The notes under the pieces were generated by a model, which saw only the letters and a program-made list of their open reading frames with translations, did no database searches and was not told the DNA's origin. Made by a program: the position numbers and the translations under genes. Positions 42,918-54,315 of a DNA stretch of 64,000 nt are shown here, piece after piece. Position 1 is the stretch's first letter; each line of letters starts with the position of its first letter. The stretch lies in assembly GCA_019828595.1 (NCBI GenBank), contig JAHQRK010000051.1, forward strand, positions 1-64,000, in the 5' to 3' direction. The DNA is from Aphanomyces cochlioides (Eukaryota; Oomycota; Saprolegniomycetes; Saprolegniales; Verrucalvaceae).

Positions 42918-44608
42918 ATGACAATCGGGGTATATTTGACCTTTAACCCCTATAAATATTTGCCTAGACGACCCAATGGGGAACAAGGACTACTAAGTTC
43001 TACTCGAAAGCCACTTGAATCGTTGCGTGAGTTCGATTGAGCTCTTGCATTGTCTTGAAATCTTGAGACTTCTTTACACAAGTGTCGCTCGCAAGTTCTT
43101 CTCCCAAAACCAAGTGTAGTTGGTATGAGACTTGAGTTTTTCGACTATCTCGGAGACTTGCATTGCTTCATCACTGTCCATTGTAGGATCACGGAGCATT
43201 CGTCTGATATTTGCGGTCCACGAAACAAGAGATACTTCCTTGACCGCCTGGATGTATGGCACTGTTTTGCCTTCAAACTTGGTTCGATTGCGATGAATCC
43301 AAAAGTCCCGTAGCAAAGATGAAACGAGAAGGACCCACAAACGACGAATCACTGAAAAATGAGACACCCATTCTTCAGAAACCGCGAATTCGTCGAGGTT
43401 GATAATCGTATTCCATGTAAATGGAATACCAAACGGCCGCCACGCTGCTTGATGCCAATTCCACACAGGCTTGACAAACTTGCAGTCGAACAGGATGTGT
43501 TGTATCGTTTCGACGGCTGAGCAACCAGGAAAGGAGCATTCGATAATGCTAGGGTTGGTGTCTTGAAGGAAAAAGAAGCGAGAGTTGACGGGTAGCATCC
43601 GAAACAAGATTCGCCACCACACATCGGCTTGAACAGGAGTTGGATATCGCATCAAAGGTTTCACAGTCTTGTTCATGTATTTCTTGATCGCCAAATCATT
43701 GTTTCTTGAATCGCTCGACAAGGGGTGCTGTTTGGTGAGTAGTGGCGCGCAAAAGCAAATCGATCGGATGTACTTGCGCGGCCATTGTTGAAAAGGAACA
43801 AAGACATTCTTCCAAACTTGTCCGACGGGGATTTGAACTTCATGATTGGGAGGCACAGCTTCCACGAGAGGGATACCCAGTACTTGCCATACAGTGGTCG
43901 CAATGAGTGAAAGCAGGGAATACAAATGGCGAAACACGCGTGGAAAATCATCGCCAGGGAACCGCCAAACGTAAGGCTCCATTTGCAACTTGAATTCTTC
44001 ATAGGAGGGCCACACGCGTTGTGTGGTGACGAAATCGTCCAAGCAATGCAAGCCTTCTTGGGCGAGGAACTTGTAGAAGGGACGATGATGTTTGAGGGCG
44101 ACAGCAAGCGAGGTTGGTCCATTGGAACCAGGAACCAAAAACAGCGGATGAATTTGCAGCCAAACAGACATGGTAGGGAGCTGAGATTGTGTCGGCGTTT
44201 CAGGACATTTGCGCGTAAGGGGGATACGATGCCAGTTGGCCCAGATTTTCCGCCACAACAAAGGGAGTACTTCAAGTCGCATGTGATTTGTGTTGTGGTT
44301 GGGATGATACATGAGGCAGTCCCACGACGAGTATCTTGCGAACGGCTCCATGCACCTTCGAAAGAGCTGCTTCGGGAGAACAGACCATAACGATGGTTCT
44401 TCGTTGTCGGTCTGAACAAGGAATTGAAGTCGCTGAACACGTTGAGCACGAATTCTTGACGCAATATGCGGAATCCTGAGACCCAGGCTGGGATGATACG
44501 CCACGCCAGAGTTGATCAAGGACATGTGCTTGTCTTCCTTGTGTCGCTTTCTTGTCAAGATGAACTTGTACACCATGGACTGCCACTTGGCGACCGAGTT
44601 TTCAGGGA
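42918..44608 (-). mobile_element. Element B copy B5 (1691 bp)
   Basis: GAGTTTTCAGG variant shared with B2 and B7. Confidence 0.92.
43074..44606 (-). pseudogene. Element B ORF2 C-terminal fragment (B5)
   Basis: Open from Met 44576 for 500 residues, same protein as B1. Confidence 0.87.
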
Positions 44609-44622
44609 GGTCGTATAGCTCA
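44609..44622 (+). repeat. tRNA-Ile 5' remnant between B5 and A6
   Basis: 14-bp target copy, followed by the A6 3' end. Confidence 0.93.
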
Positions 44623-45046
44623 CTGCAATGGGGAGGTATATTAATAGACTTTCAATATCTACTAATACTAATATTGCCTACTAACGGCTCATCCCACTTC
44701 CAAATGCTTCAGCAGATTTTCTACTTTGGGCTTTGGAGTACAGCGATTTTTGACTTGTTGAATAAATACTTGGGGCTTGTTAATTTGGGGCTGAAGGTTG
44801 GAGCGCGAGCAAAGTCGGGTACTTGGCTACCAGTGGGCGATAGACAGGTTGTCTATGCAAAGTATTGATTGCTGAAATTGCTTCCACTCGTTGAGGGCTG
44901 TCAACTTCTTGGAGGCGAAGCCATCTGCGGATCGATGCATGCCATCGGATGAAGCTGACTTCTTGCCAAATTTCTGGCGGAGGCGGCTCCTTCGATTCGA
45001 ACTTGGCGGCGTTGTGCGTTGTCCAAATATAGTGAAGGTTGGAAGA
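44623..45046 (-). mobile_element. Element A copy A6, strongly 5'-truncated (424 bp)
   Basis: Only the 157-nt 3' UTR and the last ~88 codons of ORF2 remain. The breakpoint (GGTTGGAAG then AGGTCG) is unique in the window, while the 3' junction is the same as in every other copy. Confidence 0.92.
44780..45046 (-). pseudogene. Element A ORF2 C-terminal stub (A6)
   Basis: Encodes residues ~1297-1384, after the finger. The frame continues into the antisense strand of the neighbouring tRNA, where nine codons starting with ATG (45073) precede it. No function is expected. Confidence 0.85.
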
Positions 45047-45119
45047 GGTCGTATAGCTCAGTCGGTAGAGCATGGTGCTAATAACGCCAGGGTCCTGGGT
45101 TCGAGCCCCAGTATGACCA
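45047..45119 (+). tRNA. trnI(aau): tRNA-Ile (anticodon AAU), copy 6
   Basis: Identical to copy 1. Because A6 is so short, this gene lies only about 440 bp from the preceding B5. Confidence 0.97.
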
Positions 45120-46119
45120 ACGTTTTTTCCCCTTTTCTCCGATTTCGTCCTCTCCTCTCAACATTCTTGCCTTTCCTTAGGATTCCTCCTGTATTCTTCT
45201 CAGCTCTTACTAGTCACCTCATGCCACGTCCAGCACGAAAAGATGTGCTCACCTCTACGCACATATGGATAAGACATTCCTTGAATCTCTCTTTCACGGA
45301 CTGTGGTCCATCTGAAGTGTCCATCTATACTCTTGACAAGACAAATGCAGTCTTGTTTTTGTTCTGTTGAGTCTCTTCGCGAGGCTTGCTCCAAACGCTC
45401 GTGTGTTTACGATGGTTGACACATCGAGATACGCCGACATGTCTTGATGTAGTCATGCAATCGTTTGCAATGATCTCTGAGTCTGTGAATTTCATTTGAA
45501 TCACCTCAACGTGGCAGCCAAGGCATGCATCCAAAATACATGTAAATAGGAATCTACACGGATAAACAAAACGAAGCATCTCGAATGGGATCGACAATCT
45601 TTTCAAGATCGTGTAGCTTTGCCTTCACAAAGCTCTGTCCTGGCTTGTTGGCGTTATATGAATGAGCCACTTGACAGTGGTCGACAACGACGATGAACTT
45701 TTCTCCATACTGAAGCAAAGTATTTGAGTTTTGATAAGAAATTTGACCCGCCGAATATGAATTTCATGAGGATTTGCATGCAATAAGAAATAACTTGGAA
45801 AACATTATAGCCTTTGAGAAACATGACTTTAAAGACGAAAATGTAGGTCAAAACTCTCTGCTAATAATAACGTTTATAATTAAATAGTATGCGTGTAAAA
45901 GGATATGGACAGAGGACACGAGGAATGAAGCTTGGGACTGTCGAGGGCTGACGACGAGCGGATGCCAAATTGAATTGCGTAGGTTTTGTTTTGTTGGGAG
46001 AGTGGATGGTGTGTGGGATATGTTGTAGGTTTCTTTTGTGTTTGGAAAAAAAGTGTGTGTGTCAATGTGTTTGAGAACGTGTGTTGTGTGATGTGGTGTG
46101 TATGGGAATAAGTATAATA
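45120..46119. repeat. Intergenic tRNA spacer S6 (1000 bp)
   Basis: Mosaic of variants: CTCCTCTC as in S1/S3/S4, GTGTTTGG as in S5, and CATCTGAAG (not CATCTGCAG) as in S7 and S8. No gene seen. Confidence 0.85.
45123..45128 (+). terminator. Pol III T6 terminator of tRNA copy 6
   Basis: Six T in a row four bases after the tRNA. Confidence 0.9.
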
Positions 46120-46133
46120 GGTCGTATAGCTCA
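46120..46133 (+). repeat. tRNA-Ile 5' remnant (left target duplication of B6)
   Basis: 14-bp target in spacer context, followed by the B6 3' end. Confidence 0.93.
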
Positions 46134-47818
46134 ATGACAATCGGGGTATATTTGACCTTTAACCCCTATAAATATTTGCCTAGACGACCCAATGGGGAAC
46201 AAGGACTACTAAGTTCTACTCGAAAGCCACTTGAATCGTTGCGTGAGTTCGATTGAGCTCTTGCATTGTCTTGAAATCTTGAGACTTCTTTACACAAGTG
46301 TCGCTCGCAAGTTCTTCTCCCAAAACCAAGTGTAGTTGGTATGAGACTTGAGTTTTTCGACTATCTCGGAGACTTGCATTGCTTCATCACTGTCCATTGT
46401 AGGATCACGGAGCATTCGTCTGATATTTGCGGTCCACGAAACAAGAGATACTTCCGCCTGGATGTATGGCACTGTTTTGCCTTCAAACTTGGTTCGATTG
46501 CGATGAATCCAAAAGTCCCGTAGCAAAGATGAAACGAGAAGGACCCACAAACGACGAATCACTGAAAAATGAGACACCCATTCTTCAGAAACCGCGAATT
46601 CGTCGAGGTTGATAATCGTATTCCATGTAAATGGAATACCAAACGGCCGCCACGCTGCTTGATGCCAATTCCACACAGGCTTGACAAACTTGCAGTCGAA
46701 CAGGATGTGTTGTATCATTTCGACGGCTGAGCAACCAGGAAAGGAGCATTCGATAATGCTAGGGTTGGTGTCTTGAAGGAAAAAGAAGCGAGAGTTGACG
46801 GGTAGCATCCGAAACAAGATTCGCCACCACACATCGGCTTGAACAGGAGTTGGATATCGCATCAAAGGTTTCACAGTCTTGTTCATGTATTTCTTGATCG
46901 CCAAATCATTGTTTCTTGAATCGCTCGACAAGGGGTGCTGTTTGGTGAGTAGTGGCGCGCAAAAGCAAATCGATCGGATGTACTTGCGCGGCCATTGTTG
47001 AAAAGGAACAAAGACATTCTTCCAAACTTGTCCGACGGGGATTTGAACTTCATGATTGGGAGGCACAGCTTCCACGAGAGGGATACCCAGTACTTGCCAT
47101 ACAGTGGTCGCAATGAGTGAAAGCAGGGAATACAAATGGCGAAACACGCGTGGAAAATCATCGCCAGGGAACCGCCAAACGTAAGGCTCCATTTGCAACT
47201 TGAATTCTTCATAGGAGGGCCACACGCGTTGTGTGGTGACGAAATCGTCCAAGCAATGCAAGCCTTCTTGGGCGAGGAACTTGTAGAAGGGACGATGATG
47301 TTTGAGGGCGACAGCAAGCGAGGTTGGTCCATTGGAACCAGGAACCAAAAACAGCGGATGAATTTGCAGCCAAACAGACATGGTAGGGAGCTGAGATTGT
47401 GTCGGCGTTTCAGGACATTTGCGCGTAAGGGGGATACGATGCCAGTTGGCCCAGATTTTCCGCCACAACAAAGGGAGTACTTCAAGTCGCATGTGATTTG
47501 TGTTGTGGTTGGGATGATACATGAGGCAGTCCCACGACGAGTATCTTGCGAACGGCTCCATGCACCTTCGAAAGAGCTGCTTCGGGAGAACAGACCATAA
47601 CGATGGTTCTTCGTTGTCGGTCTGAACAAGGAATTGAAGTCGCTGAACACGTTGAGCACGAATTCTTGACGCAATATGCGGAATCCTGAGACCCAGGCTG
47701 GGATGATACGCCACGCCAGAGTTGATCAAGGACATGTGCTTGTCTTCCTTGTGTCGCTTTCTTGTCAAGATGAACTTGTACACCATGGACTGCCACTTGG
47801 CGACCGAGTCTTCAGGGA
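46134..47818 (-). mobile_element. Element B copy B6 (1685 bp)
   Basis: Six bases shorter than B1-B5 because of an in-frame deletion near 46455, shared with B7. Confidence 0.92.
46290..47816 (-). pseudogene. Element B ORF2 C-terminal fragment (B6)
   Basis: 498 residues from Met 47786. Two residues (Val-Lys of QAVKEV) are lost through the 6-bp deletion. A private Thr-to-Met change lies within the finger (AVEMIQH). The zinc ligands are kept. Confidence 0.87.
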
Positions 47819-47832
47819 GGTCGTATAGCTCA
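47819..47832 (+). repeat. tRNA-Ile 5' remnant between B6 and A7
   Basis: 14-bp target copy, followed by the A7 3' end. Confidence 0.93.
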
Positions 47833-47989
47833 CTGCAATGGGGAGGTATATTAATAGACTTTCAATATCTACTAATACTAATATTGCCTACTAACGGCTC
47901 ATCCCACTTCCAAATGCTTCAGCAGATTTTCTACTTTGGGCTTTGGAGTACAGCGATTTTTGACTTGTTGAATAAATACTTGGGGCTTG

Positions 47990-50900
47990 TTAATTTGGGG
48001 CTGAAGGTTGGAGCGCGAGCAAAGTCGGGTACTTGGCTACCAGTGGGCGATAGACAGGTTGTCTATGCAAAGTATTGATTGCTGAAATTGCTTCCACTCG
48101 TTGAGGGCTGTCAACTTCTTGGAGGCGAAGCCATCTGCGGATCGATGCATGCCATCGGATGAAGCTGACTTCTTGCCAAATTTCTGGCGGAGGCGGCTCC
48201 TTCGATTCGAACTTGGCGGCGTTGTGCGTTGTCCAAATATAGTGAAGGTTGGAAGCACACAGAAGAGCCCAGAGCACAAACAGTATGTCTTGAAGCTGGC
48301 TACCGCGTTCGTTGACTTGAAAGCGGTCGATGTTGGTGATGGCAGTCCAATCGAAATTGACACCGAAGCATCGCCAAGCGGTCGCGTGAAAACGCCAAAG
48401 GGGATACACGCGAGAGCAGGTGTGGAAGGCGTGGTGTTGGTTCTCCGGTGCGTCGCAATTGGTATAGACACAGCAAATTACGTCTGGCTGCTGAGGTTGC
48501 AAGTAGAACAAGCGCGAGTTGACAGGCAGCATGTTGAACAACAGTCGAAACCAAACGTCGCCATGGAGGGGAGGCGGCCAACGGCATGTTTTGCGGATGA
48601 GTCGCACGTAGGTCGCAATATCTTGTTGCTCGACGCGGGACGATGTCGCCACTGGGTGCGGTTTTCCATCCGAAGGGGCGTGATGCGCCAAACGTGATAC
48701 GAGTCGCTTGGGCCAACGCTCGAAGGATAGCAATTGATCTTTGAAAAGTGCCTTGAAAGGGTGACTTGTTGTATCGATATCGGTCAAAGCAGTTCCAGTT
48801 CGAACGCCAGACGTGCGGAGGACTTGGTCGAATATCTTGGTGAGGTGGCTATAAACTTGACCAGCACGTTCGGGTGCTGCAAATCCCATCGCGCCGTTCG
48901 CTTGTAACGTCACTTGTGCCGCACGGTTGTTGGATGACAGTCGATCAATAAACGCAGCTCTTGTAGGCCATGTCCCTTGCCGTGTCAAGAAGTCTTTGAG
49001 GCAGTGGAAACCGTTTTGAGACGCATGTCTACACCATCGACGACACAGAGCAGTCTTCACGACATTTGATGTAGCACCCGCAGGACCAACTTGCAGAGCG
49101 GGGTAGGATGTCAGCCACACGGGGAGGTTCAAAAGTTCTTCGAGGCTTGGTGGCGAAGCGGTTCGCTTGGCCATAGGTGTGGCGGCCCATTGATGCCAAA
49201 TGTCGTGCCAAAGAGGATGCAGCTCCCACAAAAACAACCACTTGGAGCTGTGGTTGGGGAAGTACGTGAGAAAGTCGAACGGGTGGGTGTCGCGATACAG
49301 CTTGTTCATGACACGGGAAAATTGTCTCTTGACAAGCAACTTCCATGGGGCAAATGTGTTGGGTGAATTGGGCTGCATCAAGAGTTGGAGCCGCAGCAGT
49401 CGCTGAGTCCGAAGCTTCGAAGCCACATGCGGAATACCGAGGCCGAGTTTTTGATCGAACTGCCACTTGCGGCAAATAGTTGAGCGATGATGGTCGGTGA
49501 TTTGCGTCTTCCGACCAAGGATGTACTTGTTGACCATTCTTTGCCAAACGGCAACCATCGTTGGAGGCACATACACTGCAGCCGTGACATGCCATAACAA
49601 CGACAACAACATGGTCGATACGATGAGTTTGCGGCCTTGGATGGTTCGCGCACGACTTCCCCACGTTTGAAACGCAGCCAGAAACTTGTCGTTCAGTTGC
49701 TGGACTTGAAAATCGCGCGGCAGTCGGTGGCCAAAGAGAATACCAAGGTATTTCACTGGCTTCTCGCTCGGCAAGACGTTCAAGAGGCCACCATCGTCGA
49801 TGTCTTCGATATCGAGATTGTTGTTGAGCGCCAAAGTCATGCACTTGGCAACGTTGAGACGAGCTCCAGACACAGAGCAAAAGTCTTCGACAATTGCCAT
49901 TTGCTCGACCGCCGCTTGGAGGGATGACGAGAGTAGAGTCGTGTCGTCGGCAAAGTAGATGCTCGTCAGTGAGTCTCCATTTGGAAGGGGAATACCAAAA
50001 TCAGGAGATCCGCGTAGCATTTCGCCGAGTGGCTCGAGGTAAAGTACGAAGAGCATGCACGATAGGGGGCAACCTTGCTTGACTCCGCGGGTAGGCCGTA
50101 TGGTAGGGCCAAGACCGTCGTTGAAAATGATCTGGACCAGAGGCGTATTGTAAAGCAACTGAACCCAAGACACAAATGTGGGACCGATGTTCATCTCCTT
50201 GAGTACGTCGAAGAGAAAGCCTTGGTCAACCATATCGTATGCCTTGGAAAAGTCGAGAAACGTCGCGTAGTAGTCGTGGTCTTCATTGGTACAGAAAGTC
50301 TGCAATGCTTGTACCAGCATCACGTGGTCGTGCAAGCGACGGCCAGGGACAAAACCAGCTTGGCTTGGGTGAGCGAGGTATGGGGCAACTTGTGCAAGAC
50401 GGTAGGCCAGCGCCCGCGATAGAATCTTGACTTCAACCGACATGAGAGTAATCGGCCGATAGTTGCCAGGGTCGCCTCTGTCTCCAGCCTTGAACAAGAG
50501 CGCCACTGCACTTCGGCGTTGTTGGAGCAGGAGGTGACCGTGATGGGTGAGTTGGTAGTTGAACACCTTGAGCAGGATTTGGGCGAATACGTCCGGGGAG
50601 ACTTGAAAGAAAGCTGCAGGCCAGCCGTCTGAACCAGGAGACTTGTTCGGGTTCATAGACTTGAGCGCGCCGCACAGGTCTTCCGCCGTGAGAGGACTTT
50701 CCAGAGCGTCGCGCTGTTCTTGAGTGAGACGTCGAGTAATGGCTCGAATGATAGCTCGGCGACGGGCCCGATTCAACGGTGGTTGGTCTCTTGGAGTGAC
50801 CATGATGTTTTTCCAATGAGACGTAAAACCAGCCTTGACTTCAGACGGGTCAGTCGACGTTGCACCGTTGATTGTCACGGACGAGAGCGGCACTTTGATC

Positions 50901-52144
50901 CCCTTGGGTCGACGAAAAAAGTGACTGGTACCTCGCTCGTTGACGTTGGCGTGAAAGTCGAATTGCTGATCCAGGTTGAACTGTCGGTACTCGCTGCGGG
51001 CAGTGTCAAGGGCTTGACGGGCGGTATTAACAATGGATGTCTCAACGAGTCCCATGTCGAATGCTCGGCGGGAAGTAAGCCACTTCATCTTGAGGCTGTT
51101 GAGTGTGTACTTCATCGAGTCAATGTACTGGCGATGACTGACTTGGAGACGCTTCTTCATTCTCTTCAACCAGCCGTACCACTTTGCGCCAAAGTTTTGA
51201 GTGTCGTCTGCGCGCATCTCGTCCAAAAGTTGATTGGCTTCGGCCTTGATCGCTGCGACTACTTGAGGGTTCTTTAAGAGCTCACGGGGGAGGCGCCAGT
51301 AACTTCGGTCGGGAGCTCGCTGCTCGCAGGAGAGGACCACTTTGTGTTCCATGTGGTCGCCTGCAAAGCTGCTTGGGGAATAGCTTGAACGTGCGTACGT
51401 TTGAGCGACGATATCTTGGTCCACAAACAGGTAGTCGAGGCGGTTGCTTCGACCAGGGCCGCTGTAAACGCGCTCGTTGGGGTGGTGCATCCTCCACGCA
51501 TCGATAACACCAAGTGCTGAAAGCCAGGCAATGCATTCCGCCTTACCAGCGTTGTGGTCTTGGCGAGGTCGAGTCGCGTCCAGATGCTCCTCCAGGGGTA
51601 AGTTGAAATCGCCTCCGACAAAGTGAATGCTGTCGTCTTCAAAGTCGCGAGGCAGATCGTCGAAAAACGGTGCTCGAGAGTGAGCGATAACCGGGGCATA
51701 GACGTTGTGAAAGTACACAGGAACGCCGTCCCACTGAGTTCGAACAACCATGTATCTTCCAGGTCGGTCATGGGTGGTCAAGTGTTGCAGGTCGAGGAAT
51801 CCAGGCATGGATCCATGGAAATACGATGCCACACCGCAGCGCCGATTGTTGAGTGAGTCGACGCGATCAGTGCGGAGATCGTTGGTGAAGAGCTTGTATT
51901 TGCCAACGCCTACTTCGTTGTTGAGGTGGAGTTGGAAGGTTTCGAGATGTTTGATGTTATTGATTTTGGTTTCTTGAAAGAAAACGGCTTGGGTCGGAAT
52001 TTGGAGTCGCCGCGCCACAAGATGTCCGTTGTCTTTCAGCCCATTGAGGTTGGCAGTGGTCAGTTCGAGTATGGGGAACTTGGTGAAGAGACCGGCCGCG
52101 ACCACCTTAGCCACGGAACGCGACAGACGTTGCGTTCGCAACAT
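47990..52144 (-). CDS. Element A ORF2 protein, intact 1384 aa (A7)
   Basis: The protein appears identical to the intact ORF2 at 36589-40743, including all endonuclease, reverse transcriptase and finger residues listed there. The full open frame of 4155 nt shows that this part of the copy is young or corrected by exchange with other copies. Confidence 0.93.
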   Translation of the reverse strand: MLRTQRLSRSVAKVVAAGLFTKFPILELTTANLNGLKDNGHLVARRLQIPTQAVFFQETKINNIKHLETFQLHLNNEVGVGKYKLFTNDLRTDRVDSLNNRRCGVASYFHGSMPGFLDLQHLTTHDRPGRYMVVRTQWDGVPVYFHNVYAPVIAHSRAPFFDDLPRDFEDDSIHFVGGDFNLPLEEHLDATRPRQDHNAGKAECIAWLSALGVIDAWRMHHPNERVYSGPGRSNRLDYLFVDQDIVAQTYARSSYSPSSFAGDHMEHKVVLSCEQRAPDRSYWRLPRELLKNPQVVAAIKAEANQLLDEMRADDTQNFGAKWYGWLKRMKKRLQVSHRQYIDSMKYTLNSLKMKWLTSRRAFDMGLVETSIVNTARQALDTARSEYRQFNLDQQFDFHANVNERGTSHFFRRPKGIKVPLSSVTINGATSTDPSEVKAGFTSHWKNIMVTPRDQPPLNRARRRAIIRAITRRLTQEQRDALESPLTAEDLCGALKSMNPNKSPGSDGWPAAFFQVSPDVFAQILLKVFNYQLTHHGHLLLQQRRSAVALLFKAGDRGDPGNYRPITLMSVEVKILSRALAYRLAQVAPYLAHPSQAGFVPGRRLHDHVMLVQALQTFCTNEDHDYYATFLDFSKAYDMVDQGFLFDVLKEMNIGPTFVSWVQLLYNTPLVQIIFNDGLGPTIRPTRGVKQGCPLSCMLFVLYLEPLGEMLRGSPDFGIPLPNGDSLTSIYFADDTTLLSSSLQAAVEQMAIVEDFCSVSGARLNVAKCMTLALNNNLDIEDIDDGGLLNVLPSEKPVKYLGILFGHRLPRDFQVQQLNDKFLAAFQTWGSRARTIQGRKLIVSTMLLSLLWHVTAAVYVPPTMVAVWQRMVNKYILGRKTQITDHHRSTICRKWQFDQKLGLGIPHVASKLRTQRLLRLQLLMQPNSPNTFAPWKLLVKRQFSRVMNKLYRDTHPFDFLTYFPNHSSKWLFLWELHPLWHDIWHQWAATPMAKRTASPPSLEELLNLPVWLTSYPALQVGPAGATSNVVKTALCRRWCRHASQNGFHCLKDFLTRQGTWPTRAAFIDRLSSNNRAAQVTLQANGAMGFAAPERAGQVYSHLTKIFDQVLRTSGVRTGTALTDIDTTSHPFKALFKDQLLSFERWPKRLVSRLAHHAPSDGKPHPVATSSRVEQQDIATYVRLIRKTCRWPPPLHGDVWFRLLFNMLPVNSRLFYLQPQQPDVICCVYTNCDAPENQHHAFHTCSRVYPLWRFHATAWRCFGVNFDWTAITNIDRFQVNERGSQLQDILFVLWALLCASNLHYIWTTHNAAKFESKEPPPPEIWQEVSFIRWHASIRRWLRLQEVDSPQRVEAISAINTLHRQPVYRPLVAKYPTLLALQPSAPN

Positions 52145-53228
52145 CTCCCAGCATGAGTGTCTGAGTGTCGGGTTGGAACATCACTTGGTTGTCGAAGGTG
52201 GGGTCCAGGGAGCCAGCCTCATGGAATTCCAGGATCGTGGTCAAGACGTATCGCGACTTCTCGTCTTCGCCGGCATACAACGTTTCCATGATATTCCAAA
52301 TCAAGAGGCCGAAGCTCGTGTCAAGCAATATGGCAGATAGCGATACGCCCGACAAACAGCGGGAGCCCAAATGAGAAGCCAGTGCAGTGACCGGGTACTT
52401 GGTAGAGGCCACGATCGCAGCATCACTGTTGTAGTACGTTGGAGCATGAATGGCCAAGAGAACTTCTGCCACAGCCAACACTTCTTCCAGGTCGCCGCGG
52501 TGGAGGGAAATCTCGTCGCCGTCAATGGTAGTATCGATGAAGTCGATGTTCTTGAATAGCTCGATGTTGCTGAAGATGGCTTGAACGTGCTCGCGGGTCA
52601 TACGCACACCCCACGTCAATGAGTACAGCTGGGAGAACGGTTTGTCTCCACCCAAGTCGCTCGAAGCCACCGATGGAGGAGGCGTTGTCTCACAAAGTAC
52701 TCAAAGCATGCACGGTCTTCATCAAAAAGTCGGTGCAGTTGCAAGCCAAATTCAATCGGGGAACGCTCGAGATGGCTACACAGCATGTCGACGCGGCCGT
52801 CGTTGATGAGTTGGGCAAGGTTGAACGAGCTGTTGGTCACTGCATCTTCGACTTGGGTTGAGAGATGCAATGGAACTTTGGCTGTCTTGGTGTCGAGGTC
52901 TTGTAGTTCGGCGAGAATTTCGTCAAGAGACATTTCTATGCGCTTGGGAACGCCATCTTGGATCTTGGTGCCGCCGACAAATTGACCGGACGTAGGGAGG
53001 TGGGGAGGGTCATCCGAGACGTCCAGCTTGGGTACAATCGTTGAGATCTTGTAATCGCCAAACTGAGCAACGTGTTCCTCGGGGTTGACACACACACGTT
53101 CGTCGAGGGCTTCAAACATGTTGGGCGAAATCCAAGAGCGGCCATGCTCGGGGGAATCCACTTGCTGTTGCGTCTTCTTGCGCTTGCCTCTCGACGCCTT
53201 GACGCCAGTCCACTGCGGAGGGTTGGCT
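52107..53228 (-). pseudogene. Element A ORF1 C-terminal fragment with frameshift (A7)
   Basis: A C run at 52651-52653 has three bases instead of four. This splits the fragment into 52616-53161 and 52107-52670. The break differs from that in A5, so the lesions arose after the block was copied, or are sequence errors. Confidence 0.86.
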
Positions 53229-53229
53229 A

Positions 53230-53302
53230 GGTCGTATAGCTCAGTCGGTAGAGCATGGTGCTAATAACGCCAGGGTCCTGGGTTCGAGCCCCAGTATGAC
53301 CA
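53230..53302 (+). tRNA. trnI(aau): tRNA-Ile (anticodon AAU), copy 7
   Basis: Identical to copy 1; left junction as for copies 2 and 5. Confidence 0.97.
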
Positions 53303-54301
53303 ACGTTTTTTCCCTTTTCTCCGATTTCGTCCTCTCCTCCCAACATTCTTGCCTTTCCTTAGGATTCCTCCTGTATTCTTCTCAGCTCTTACTAGTCACC
53401 TCATGCCACGTCCAGCACGAAAAGAGGTGCTCACCTCTACGCACATATGGATAAGACATTCCTTGAATCTCTCTTTCACGGACTGTGGTCCATCTGAAGT
53501 GTCCATCTATACTCTTGACAAGACAAATGCAGTCTTGTTTTTGTTCTGTTGAGTCTCTTCGCGAGGCTTGCTCCAAACGCTCGTGTGTTTACGATGGTTG
53601 ACACATCGAGATACGCCGACATGTCTTGATGTAGTCATGCAATCGTTTGCAATGATCTCTGAGTCTGTGAATTTCATTTGAATCACCTCAACGTGGCAGC
53701 CAAGGCATGCATCCAAAATACATGTAAATAGGAATCTACACGGATAAACAAAACGAAGCATCTCGAATGGGATCGACAATCTTTTCAAGATCGTGTAGCT
53801 TTGCCTTCACAAAGCTCTGTCCTGGCTTGTTGGCGTTATATGAATGAGCCACTTGACAGTGGTCGACAACGACGATGAACTTTTCTCCATACTGAAGCAA
53901 AGTATTTGAGTTTTGATAAGAAATTTGACCCGCCGAATATGAATTTCATGAGGATTTGCATGCAATAAGAAATAACTTGGAAAACATTATAGCCTTTGAG
54001 AAACATGACTTTAAAGACGAAAATGTAGGTCAAAACTCTCTGCTAATAATAACGTTTATAATTAAATAGTATGCGTGTAAAAGGATATGGACAGAGGACA
54101 CGAGGAATGAAGCTTGGGACTGTCGAGGGCTGACGACGAGCGGATGCCAAATTGAATTGCGTAGGTTTTGTTTTGTTGGGAGAGTGGATGGTGTGTGGGA
54201 TATGTTGTAGGTTTCTTTTGTGTGTGGAAAAAAAGTGTGTGTGTCAATGTGTTTGAGAACGTGTGTTGTGTGATGTGGTGTGTATGGGAATAAGTATAAT
54301 A
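53303..54301. repeat. Intergenic tRNA spacer S7 (999 bp)
   Basis: Has AAAGAGGTGC (not AAAGATGTGC) and CATCTGAAG, both shared with S8, and CTCCTCCC as in S2/S5. No gene seen. Confidence 0.85.
53306..53311 (+). terminator. Pol III T6 terminator of tRNA copy 7
   Basis: Six T in a row four bases after the tRNA. Confidence 0.9.
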
Positions 54302-54315
54302 GGTCGTATAGCTCA
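54302..54315 (+). repeat. tRNA-Ile 5' remnant (left target duplication of B7)
   Basis: 14-bp target in spacer context, followed by the B7 3' end. Confidence 0.93.

Larger units (their letters stand above)
47833..53229 (-). mobile_element. Element A copy A7, 5'-truncated in ORF1 but with intact ORF2
   Basis: Same truncation class as A2 and A5 (5397 bp, one base lost in ORF1). Confidence 0.92.
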